NCBI GenBank assembly: GCA_035578175.1
Contig: JAQMRL010000008.1
Span: forward strand, 63,381,041 to 63,445,040
Direction of reading: 5' to 3'
Source: Catonia carolina
Lineage: Eukaryota; Arthropoda; Insecta; Hemiptera; Achilidae
Length of the DNA: 64,000 nt
The position numbers and the translations under genes were made by a program. Position 1 is the first letter of the stretch, and each line of letters begins with the position of its first letter. Below are positions 48,301-58,500 of this stretch, piece by piece. The notes below the pieces were generated by a model, which saw only the letters and a program-made list of their open reading frames with translations, was not told where the DNA came from and ran no database searches.

Positions 48301-48857
48301 CCTTTGTTTATTCCTGGTGCTCATTTTCCAGCACTTATACATGAAAAGAAAATAATATAATAAAAAAGTACAAGTACTTTTTTTGTTTATCCTGAATTTA
48401 TATATATTTTATTATTGTTATATTTGTTTATTTGTAGCTCTACAGCTCTTGGTGGGCCTTGGCTTCCTCCTAATCCTCCTCCAGTACTCTCTATCAGTCG
48501 AAAGCGCTCTCATACCCACCAGTCAACATTTGCGACATTACCCAACCCACTTTTCTTAGAATATCTCTTCTTTCTTCTTCTCTACAATCTTTCCTTCCAT
48601 TTAACCTCAACCATCGTCATTGACTCCATTCTCTTAAAGGGAGCATCGGCTGAATACAATCAAGTTAATAACCTGGTAGGTATTTGTTAAATTAATGCGC
48701 CGGATGATAAGAATATTCTTTTAGTCTAGTTAGTACACGCTACCACTACAAATGCAGCAGCAGTGAAACACTACTAACCCATTCATTCTCTCACTACTAT
48801 AACAACGCACTGCATTCCTTCCAACTACACGGAGCTGTGACTCGAGCAATACATTTC

Positions 48858-49843
48858 CGTTACATTTATATACCTGCTTACTTGGCCCCTGCTTTATGCT
48901 TTAAAGAACATTCTACATGGTATATGTAGTTATTTTCCCAGGTCCACTTAAGTATAAAGATGATACACAATTATTATAAACCAGTCCACCAAATCCATAC
49001 AATCAGCAGCCCAATGAGCCTTGTCGTAATATGTTTTTCAAATTGAAATGCACAAATTTTTATAAAAATGTAATGCAAAAATATTTATACTTTACCTTTC
49101 GACTGAATTGACTTTGTTTCCACCACAGAACAAAGTTGTTCATTTTTATCAATTTGTATAAGTAAAAATCTTATTAATACGTACTCATTTAAATACTGTT
49201 CACACATTGATAGGCTCTTTAGAAATTCCATTTCACCACAGAGCCATTAAAGTATCAAACAAATGAAAGTTCTTTAACACGTTGACTGCCACACTAAATT
49301 TTGTGGCACTTACAGAGGGGGCATCGTACTTTTTTTATTTCCTTACATTTTATTCATTTTTCTTTTTATTTTACTTATTTTATATAATAAACAAATACTA
49401 ATTTTTTTTTTGAAAAATAAAGTTGTGACACATTTTTGGGTCACGTGGCTTGCTGGAATGATTTTACATTTCAGAGCTATGTAACCCAGTTTTGTGTCAC
49501 AATAAAACATGTAATAGAACACTGGGTTTAGTTGCAAAGTACTCTAGACTATTTCAGTTGACCAAAATAAGAAAAAGATATAATACAATTTAAAATAATT
49601 ATTATTTGAAAAAGGCCAACTATTTGAACAAGGTAAGTGTTCAATGTCACTCTCTGAAACCATAGCTTTTGAAACCACATTAGTAACACACAACTTAAAA
49701 ATGAGTAATGTATTGTGACTCATTTTTGATGCACATGACCCATTTTTTAAAGATAAGTGTGACACATATTTGGGTCACATAGCAGTCAACGTGTTACACC
49801 ATACAGCTGGGGCCAAGTAAGCAGGTACATAAATGTGACAGAA
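48858..49843. repeat. Inverted pair enclosing the piggyBac-like MITE
   Basis: TACCTGCTTACTTGGCCCC near 48880 recurs in complement near 49825, with about 40 matching bases in each arm, one arm just outside the MITE's right end. The two arms are about 900 bp apart. Confidence 0.65.
49277..49793. mobile_element. piggyBac-like MITE
   Basis: TTAA (49273-49276) precedes CACGTTGACTGCCAC and the far end is the complement of CACGTTGACTGCTATG followed by TTAC, a one-base decay of TTAA. TTAA plus a 'GTTGACTGC' start is known from piggyBac-derived repeats. The interior repeats a GACACATTTTTGGGTCAC-like motif near both ends. There is no ORF of note. Confidence 0.65.
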
Positions 49844-50534
49844 CTGGTAATCCCAAGGATCGATCACTAGTAATCCTTTCATTGTTATAATTTGGACCCT
49901 GCCAGATGCGTTCAACCCAAAAATTTTTATACAACTTCCAATAGCACTACAAATTACGCTCATTTCCCATTAATGGATAAATTTGGGACCATTAGTGCTT
50001 ATTAATGCCAGATATTTGGGAATGGGTATTAATTTTCAGATAGTTGACTTAACATGTTCATGTAATAGAATTTATGTACTCGACCTTTCGCATGACAATA
50101 TTACTGTGCTCTCAAACATTTGTCTTATGTGAAATTTTAGTATCATCTGTATAAAATATTCACGGTTAAAACAACTTTCTGCTTAAAACACAGTTTTCAT
50201 GCTGTCCCTAGACCAAGAATAGAAGTTAATGTTCCCACCTATTATGTGTTCTATTTTGTTTGATAAATGAAAATGAATCAATACTGATAAGCAATGCTTA
50301 TCAGCAATGGTTATAAGTAATGCTGATAAGCAATTCACTAGAGAAAATTAAATTGCAGCGTACTGTATTGCATGTGGCTTACTGGTAGTTATTGTAGCAA
50401 GAAATCTAGTTGGGATACATGCATTCTTCATCAGTAGTATAATATAGGAATGATGTGAAATGTTTTTACATAAAGTATAGTAATGAAGCAATTTGTATTT
50501 TTGTGTCATCATTAAAGTTTATGCTTTGTAATTA

Positions 50535-50860
50535 AGTTTTTTTAATCCCTAATGTGTGTACGTTGCAATCTGTTCAATATGAGAACAATAAGTAACCCCA
50601 TGACCCAATGAGATGAGGATATGTATATGACGTGTAATTGAGATGTAGTCTTGCGCAGACTCAGGTCGATCATTCCTGAGAGAGTATGGTTAATTTAACC
50701 ATGAAAGTACACTAGTAACCACTGTCTAGTATTTAAATCTATTTAAAAGTAACTACCTTTACAAGGATTTAAACCAGGAACCTTTATCTCTGAAAATCAG
50801 CTGTTAAACAGTAGACTCAAGGCGAAGACTTTACCTCTAGACCAACATAGTGGGTTAATT
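50535..50860 (-). mobile_element. SINE-A, full length, reverse
   Basis: It opens with a T-run and AATCCCTAATGTGTGTACGT and closes with CTCTAGACCAACATAGTGGG. TAATTA occurs on both sides but is too short to be a firm duplication. Confidence 0.82.
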
Positions 50861-51195
50861 ACATAAGTGGGATTTACAGAAAAAATACAGGTACATGCAC
50901 AACACTTTTGTTTCATTACTATTATTAACATTTCAGAATGTTTATTTATTTCAATATTATAGCATTCGGCATGTTTTCTGGATGCTGCAAGACCCAAACA
51001 ATCTGCCCAAAAAGCTTATTTGCATCAGTCCCTTTAAAATAATTTTAACCAGATATTACTGTACTTTATTTTGGTCGTAATTAAAAAAAGGTATAAAATG
51101 TTATCGGTTGTAATAATTATGAAAATATAATAATGTTATACTAGGTACTAAGAATTCGATATAACAATACTTTAAGTAAAAATCAACAGAATAAT

Positions 51196-52208
51196 CTTGA
51201 GTAAAATACTCACACGACTTTCTCTTTCCAATGCAAATAATGAACAGTATAACCTTAGTAATAAAACATTAGAAATAAAAAAAAAACTAACCTCAAAAAG
51301 TATAACCTTATTTTAATCATGAGAGAAAGACGCAAAATGAAAATCAACCTCAGTTTGGTTAAAAAGTACAGAAAATCACTCTCACGCTAAACTAGGCTCT
51401 GTAGAGAAAAATGCTCTTGATAAAAATTGTAGATCTTTTAATTTCCTATAAATTTGATTATATACTTTTTTGTCGTAAAATGCATACTAAAGCTGAAATC
51501 TTAAAAAAATTGATTTCTTTACATGTTTTCATGAGAAAAAAAAGAAAATCGTTAATTACTGCTAAACTAAGCATTATACAAAAAAATGTTTGAAATAAGA
51601 GTTGTAGGATTTTTAACTCTCTACAACTTTTATTATACACTTTTGCGCTAAAATGCATATTAAAGTCGCAATCTTAAAAAAACATTTTTTTTTACGAGAA
51701 AACAACCTTCCCAAGAATTTCAGCAGACATGGCGCCTACCCTATCTTGAAGAGCATAAAAATTTAGTAAGTGATGCGATTTTTAAAAAATCATAGGAGCC
51801 GTTTTGGAGAAAATCGCAAAAAAGTTAAAAATTACATGAATAAACTACTACTTCCGGTTGGCCGATTTTGATGAAAATGTTCATGTCGGGTCCTCTAGTG
51901 GTATCTAACTTAAGTTTCAAGTTTCAGGTTCCTATTGTGTTCTGTTCTTGAGATATTCTGTTCACATACACACACATGCTTACACACACACACACACACA
52001 TACACACGCACACACACACACACGTACACGCACACACGCGCGCGCGCGCACACACACACACACACAGACCAATTGCTAGAAACATGTTTTTTGGGTTCAG
52101 TGGCACATGTTATCTGGAAACGTGTAGATCCAAAGAAAACTCGATTTCAAAAGATCGACATGAAAACAATACTTTCCTCCTATATATTCATCTAGGCAAG
52201 AGAAAGTA
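51196..52208 (-). repeat. Family A copy A11
   Basis: The start is decayed (TGAGTAAAATACTCACACGA) and the end is CATCTAGGCAAGAGAAAGTA. The CA core at 51965-52067 is mixed with ACGCGC. Confidence 0.85.
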
Positions 52209-52233
52209 AATATATATATATATATATACATAT
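52209..52233. repeat. TA microsatellite
   Basis: A pure TA tract directly at the edge of family A copy A11. Confidence 0.9.
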
Positions 52234-52237
52234 GTTC

Positions 52238-52330
52238 TTGGCCTCTAAACCAGCCCAGGCAGTCAGTTGGTAAAAAAAAAATTGAGTAATTAAGTAATAC
52301 TGGTTGGGCATTAAATTCATGTGGTAAGCT
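52238..52330 (+). repeat. Family E fragment E5
   Basis: GGCCTCTAAACCAGCCCAGG, GTCAGTTGGTAAA and AATACTGGTTGGGCA match the start of E2. Confidence 0.65.
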
Positions 52331-53989
52331 TGTTAGATTTTATGAATCAGATTAGATTTTACAGATTAACACCATAGTACTAAAACAATATTAACTATAG
52401 ACCTAGCCCTGAAATACAAAATTATTTACCTGTAAAAATTCTTTAAATTTGTCTTCTACAATATTATCACTGACTTAAAAAATATTATTGGTATGCATTT
52501 TGATCGGAAGGCAAGAGAATAGGTATTAATTACTATAAGAATTTGTATTTTCTTATTTGATAACGAATGCAAATAGAAACAATAAGTCGTAAAAGAAAGT
52601 TATTTTCATTGTCAAAGATAGCAATCGAAATACTGAATAAGGTGATAGCTATAATTAGACCTACCTGTAAAATCAGTAAGTTAATTTTTCGTAGAACCAT
52701 AGTTATCGACTTAAAAACAGTGTTTGAAATTAAAACAAGTCCCACCAGCGGTAAAGTAAGACGCTGCTTACTCAATAATCGAGGTGGTAATAGTGCCACT
52801 GACGTCTTGATATTATTTGTTACCGATAACAAATGGAAGTTGTACGCTTATATGGAATTCAAAAAATATAATTTTTGAGTTTTCTGTATCAGCCTTCAAA
52901 TAAAATAAAAATAAATAAAATAGTATTGCATATCAGGTATATAATATAATGCAATTGTATATAAAGCTCTACAAAGAAGTATTTTAATACTCTCAACGAT
53001 GAAGGATCTCTTTGCTAAAGCTAGTAACGCACGCACAGCTGCGAATGGAATGCGGTCTTCAGAAATTCAAATTTAGGTGTCAAAAGTACTTGAGGTGTTT
53101 CGTTGCCGTATTCGTTAAAACAAAATAATTATATAAAATGGTTATAATTGTATGTGGTGTATATATTGAACAGATTTTACGGACACAGCTATATATAATT
53201 TGAAAACAAGACCTTTAAATGGTACAATGTGAGAATACGGTTTGTTTTTGTAAGTAACGTAGGTTATGTACCCTTAACGGAAATTCGTTGAAGTTAATTT
53301 TGGCCGAGTTGTTTAATTTTTATTTAATTCAGCTGGTTTTGATTAAAACCAGGGTTCTCTGCCTATGTTGTACGAGCGATAATTATAATAATTTCTCATT
53401 ATTAAGACAACAGCCAGTGACAATCGTACGATTTGTTTACAAAAATTCGCAGTTGTGTATGAGGGGTCATATCATTTGACGTTTTAATTTGTCAAATTAA
53501 TTGTAAACCGACTTAATAATTTAACAACGTTGTTTATTACTCAAGAGATGGCTATAAAATAATAAATTTTGAGTACATACTGTATATTCCCTTGTTTGAA
53601 TCTTAAATTTTAGATGCTGGTGTTGTACTTTATTTTAAAAGGCTTTCTTCACTAATAGGCTCATGTCCCAGACTAGTACAGGTTGTAAAAATAAACCCAT
53701 ACCAATACTGACAAAGTTTAGGAAATTTATCTGTATATGTGATAGTTTAACAGGTTTACTGCTATTCGAGTGATGAATGATCTTAACCAGAAATGCTACA
53801 ATTTTTTTTAAATTTTATTCTGTATAGTATATAAAAATCAGTTACTTTTAAGAAAAAAATAATTTCATTCATTTATTTGTTAATACAACAAAAAATTGAG
53901 ACAAGTATCTGTCTCACATAAATGAGCAAATACGGTTTTTTGTTGTCATGCATAATTTTGAACAACAACATGTGCCCTTCCATATGAAA
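52331..53989. other. Possible Nek2 upstream region
   Basis: The stretch is free of recognised repeats. Overlapping frames on both strands at 52533-52878 have no recognisable product. A CpG-bearing patch (AACGCACGCACAGCTGCGAA at about 53027) and a GTAAGT donor at 53250 make it the best candidate for the Nek2 promoter and non-coding first exon. Confidence 0.3.
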
Positions 53990-54155
53990 ATACAAATTTC
54001 TTTATTTTAATTCATATAAACATTTTAGTTATTAGCGACTATTTTTAAGTATGAAACAATGGGTTTTGATGTGTAATTTCCAGACCCTATTCGAGAATTA
54101 AACCTGGGACCTTCCGTTAGTAATCAAGCACACTAATCACTACATCTGGAGGCAG
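53990..54155 (-). mobile_element. SINE-B copy, decayed
   Basis: Minus strand: CCAGATGTAGTGATTAGTGT, GGTTTAATTCTCG, GAAATTACACATCAAAACCC. It lies upstream of the Helitron before Nek2. Confidence 0.7.
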
Positions 54156-54539
54156 CCTTAATTTTTCTTTTTTTAAAGTGCATAAATAAATACTGAATAC
54201 AAAATGAAATCACACCCGAGCAAAAAAGCTAAGAATATTACTGATGTCAGCATAATTTTCACTGCCAGAATAAAAAATGACAAAAATGAGACACTGATAT
54301 GTGTCTCGAAGCGTATCTGGCAATATGAACTGAGACATAAAAATATGTCTTATAGCAGTTAACCTGTTAATTACATTTTTGTATTTACTGATGTATTTCA
54401 TATAGCCTTTATTCTCTTCTTAATTACTTAATGAAAGTGCAGAGAATATAACTGATACTTCTGGTTAATTCCTTATTTTTTCCTTGATGTGATCTTTTTC
54501 ACATCATTTGATTTTGACAGTGTCATGATTCATAGATAA

Positions 54540-55187
54540 CTAGCAACCCCCGCTCGCTTCGCTTCACAGCAGCTAATGTAGGACCTCATTAAATTATTTT
54601 AAAACCTCTATATACAATATTTGTGGTTTTGTTGCCCTGTGGCAGCAAAACAAATTGTTTTTCTGCACTTCTAGCTATAGAAAGTCCGACATAAAGTTGT
54701 CCATGAGTGAAGCACTCTTGTCTCAAATCAATGCCTACCGTTTTAAATGTTTGTCCCTGCGATTTAACAGAATTGAATAGAATGCATAGTCGAATGAAAA
54801 CAAATACATAAAATACAGTAAAAAAATAAAAATTTTAAATATTTCCGAATTTTTAATGTTTTTGGAATCAAATGTTATTCTTCACGTTTTTTTGTGATAT
54901 ATAAAAGTTGAATCGTGCTTCTAGCCCAAAAAATACACCATCCAGAGGACTTGGAAGAAATAAAATTGCTATGCGCTCGATGGACTAAAACTTGCAACAT
55001 CGTCACAGTTTAAGTTGCTTAACTCACTTAATTCAAGTTACTTAAAGTTGCAAAATAGCCTATATTGATCAGAAACCTCTAAGCTATGCAACAATGAAAG
55101 ATTTTTTTTAAGTTAGTTCAGTAGTTTCTGAGATTACCTCATACAAACAAACAAACAGACATTTCTTCTTTATTATATTAGTATAGA
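54540..55187 (-). mobile_element. Short Helitron upstream of Nek2
   Basis: On the minus strand the element starts TCTATACTAATATAATAAAG (55187 downward) and ends with a GC-rich hairpin region followed by CTAG at 54540-54543, between host A and T, as Helitrons do. At 648 bp it is non-autonomous but keeps a helicase tail. It lies only about 170 bp from the Nek2 splice acceptor at 55356. Confidence 0.8.
54589..54776 (-). pseudogene. Helitron PIF1-like helicase C-terminus
   Basis: About 60 codons stay open to a TAA at 54589-54591: VKSQGQTFKTVGIDLRQECF, then THGQLYVGLSIARSAEKQF and NKTTNIVYRGF. This is the last helicase motif block of PIF1-like Rep/helicase proteins (SQGQT plus the HGQLYVA.SR block). 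In autonomous Helitrons this helicase unwinds DNA during rolling-circle transposition; here only its tail remains, near the element's 3' end where it belongs. Confidence 0.8.
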
Positions 55188-55356
55188 TTATATTTTCATT
55201 AAAGAAATTTCATTTGTATGCCAAAGCAGGGCTAACTGGTTGACAAAAACCTATTTTATTGTTTATTTCATTCATAAAAAGAGTTTTTGATTAACACAGT
55301 TTATTAAGGATTTTACCACTTCGATAAATTTAATGAGATATTTATTATTGTTTCAG

Positions 55357-55379
55357 ATTAATATCAGACTTAATTAAAA
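55357..55379 (+). promoter_or_regulatory. 5' UTR segment after a splice acceptor
   Basis: TTATTATTGTTTCAG ends at 55356, 23 bases before the Nek2 ATG. This is what a 5' UTR intron acceptor should look like, so at least one non-coding exon probably lies upstream. A possible donor is TTTTTG|TAAGT read as GTAAGT at 53250, in a single-copy stretch with several CpGs around 53030-53250; this link is inference only. Confidence 0.5.
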
Positions 55380-55532
55380 ATGACTTCTTCAAAATTAGAA
55401 GATTTTGAAGTTTTAAACGTTATTGGATCAGGTTCATTTGGAACCTGTTTTCGAGTACGTTGTAAACGAGACAATAATGTCTATGTATGGAAAGCAATTG
55501 ATTATGGAAAAATGAATGAGAATAAGAAACAG
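55380..55532 (+). CDS. Nek2: Nek2 coding exon 1 (residues 1-51)
   Basis: The exon starts at the ATG and ends in CAG before GTATTT, phase 0. It codes for the N-lobe glycine loop GSGSFGTC and the VWKAIDY strand holding catalytic Lys38. The ATG is chosen because the kinase domain starts seven residues later, as in NEK2 proteins, and because the reading frame upstream of it is closed off by a splice acceptor and stop codons. Confidence 0.93.
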
Positions 55533-58500
55533 GTATTTTTCATTTTTTTACATTCTGAGACTATTTGTATGATAATATTTTGTTAGTATATTAGGCACTA
55601 ATACATTTCTCTAATTGATAGTTTTAAATATGTATGCCAACTGTTTGATCATTAGTGATTGCAGTTGGTGATTGTAATTGAATGAATTATTACAGGCTAA
55701 CAAAAAATATTTCAGTAAATGCTCATAAAACAAACACAACAATTTAATTTAATTTATCAGATTTTGGATACCATGGACAACTGTTTGCTGAATATTTTTA
55801 GTTCAATTCATTGTCACAGTGAATCTGATGTTTGCGGGTAAGTATATGGTATAGTATTCAGATGAATTAATGTCCCCTAGCCGTGGGAGTGAGAGAATGC
55901 ATAATGCTCTCACTCGCACAAGCCATACGCGCCATTCCAATAACATTGTCTTTAATTTTACTCATTGTTGTAAGCAAGCGTTTATGCATGCAGTAAACTA
56001 ACAAGCGAGATAACGACTGTAGTATGTTTTCAGATTTGGATTATAACGCTAAAGACCTTTGAGCGCATGCGTAGTTATGCCACATATCTCTCTCTCACTC
56101 GCTCGGCTATGGGACATTAGTTCGTCTGATACCTATAGATATGGGATTCACAGTTGCGCAACATTGGCTAGTGTGAACATGATTCCGAACAACATAACTC
56201 TTACCACTATGCACTTTTTCATTCTAGTGATTTTTTTTAAATTTTGTTTTGGAGTACAAAATCAACTGTAAAGTTTATAGGAGATGCATTCCCATTGTTT
56301 TTTGTGGGATGTGTGGTGGAAAAAATTGCATACATTCAATGAGTAGGCTAATTTTTGGCGCTTACACAAATAAAAGAATACTGTGAAAAGTGAAAAAGAA
56401 TTTCTAAACCCCACATAATTTTAAAGTATCCTAGAGATTATACTTGCCATAAAATAATAATGCAAACCCACCATCATTTGGTCATTTTTAATTCTGTTTA
56501 TTGCTATTATTAATTAAACATAAAAGAGCTTGGGAAGTTCCAGAAAGAGCAACTTCCTCCATAATTTTTCACCAAGGACTGAATCACAATTCTTAATAAT
56601 GTTTATTATTTACGGTGTGTTTACTGTTGTTTACTTGTGAGAAGGCGAACAACGGGTATGGCAGGGAGCCGGTAGTACAACTACTGTGATATATTTGGTT
56701 ACCATGGCAACGCATTCTTAACACTCGCCTTCTCGTAGCGTGATTTTCGTAAGGAGAGTGCTGGGCAAAGCATGCGTCTGCATTAGTAGTCTTGTATATA
56801 CTGCAATAGTGCAGCATATGTAATCAACAATGGAACAGCATGCCTACAAAATACTATTGTCAATTTTCAACTACACTCTGTACATCTAACTGTAGGTCGG
56901 AGGGGTATGCAGTGTTAAAGTCAAATATGTGCATGCGTAGCCCAGCGCTCACAGCAATTGGCTTGGCCTTTAGTTATTTCTAATTAAACTTACAGTTTAT
57001 AACAGCTGTCATTTAAACTAAAAAATATTTGCAGAAAATTTTTTTAATTTAAATTAAAAAATATTTTTCAGATTTTTGTCTGAAGAATTGCTTAATAAAT
57101 TGATATATTTTTAAATAATTAATAATTTTTAATGGTTTATTTAACTTTCTCTCAGTTATTAGTCTCAGAAGTCAACTTATTAAGCGAGCTGAAACATCCC
57201 AATATTGTACGTTACTATAATAGGATTTTACATAAAGAAACTACAACATTATACATTATAATGGAGTGCTGTCAAGGTGGTGATCTATCCTCTGTTATAT
57301 CAACATGTAAAAGGCAAGTAAAACTTATGTTTATCTAATATTACATTTTGAATCTTAGAAGAAACATTTGAATCTTGGTATTTATGAATGAATACAGCAC
57401 CTTAATTTATTAGTAGAAACAAAATTAGTTATATATTTTTGACGTAAGTATAGGGTGATTCAAAAAGAGCGCCGGTTTTGATATATCAAATTAAGAGATT
57501 TATTTTATTGAAAAACTGAAAATAAATACATCAACAAGTTCATCTTACCTTCCGATTTCATGTATGAAAAATGATGTCATGCATGTGTCCTCCTCTACTG
57601 CGCTGGCACGCATCAACTCTGTCCATGAAATTGGATATTACTGCACGACAAGTTTCGACTTCCATTTGCCCGATAACCCGTCGAATTTCCTCCTTCAAGT
57701 CATTGATGTTTCGGGGTTTATTGGCTTACACCAATGACTTCAGATGACCCCAAAGATGAAAGTCACAAGGCGTCAAGTCACACGACCTTGGTGGCCATTG
57801 ATGGTTGGAATTACGAGAAATGATGCGATCCTGGAACCGTTCACGGAGCAACAACATTGTTTCTCGTGCAGCAACTGAATTTTATACGGGTGATATTGGA
57901 GATCGTACCGAAGAATTCTTCGTACAGAAGAACATCGTAAACCCAATTGTTGAGAACGGCGACGTATTGATTTTGCTGGGCTAACAGCCACACTGTCACG
58001 AACCAACGCAACGTTCTGCTCAGTTCGGCCAGAACGACGACATCCAGAACTTTTAAGGTCGACTGTTGAACCCGTCTCAAAAAACTTTTTCATGAGCCTG
58101 CGAACTGTTGATTCATTCGGTGCTCCATTACGTCCTAGAGTACCGCGAAGTCGCCTGACAGTAGCTGCATAACTCTCTCCACTCTGGTAAAATGTTTTGA
58201 CGATTAACACTCGTTGTGCAATAGTAAACTTCTCCATGGTTAGACACAGACTGCGAGAGTACTACACTGCGAACAAGAGAAACTACAACTGAATCGTCAA
58301 TCGGAATGTTCTCCGAAATAGAAATGAGGTCTAACAATGTTGCCAACCGATAAACAAAAATTTACCAGCCGTTTAAAAACCGGCGCGCTTTTTGAATCAC
58401 CCGTTATCTAAACTTGATAGACGATGCTATATTGTGCCAGCACTGCATATACATATATAGGTTGGAGTTGTGACATTTTGCATTCTACATAGCATAGCAC

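Noticed and set aside
52533..52878. Overlapping ~100-codon ORFs on both strands
   Set aside because: Neither translation shows a domain, signal peptide or plausible composition beyond AT-rich chance, and they are antisense to each other. Kept only as part of the upstream-region entry.
57318..57324. GT donor GTAAAA for Nek2 exon 2
   Set aside because: Would end the exon in phase 0 and put exon 3 out of frame, losing the catalytic loop; the GC donor at 57314 fits frame and consensus.
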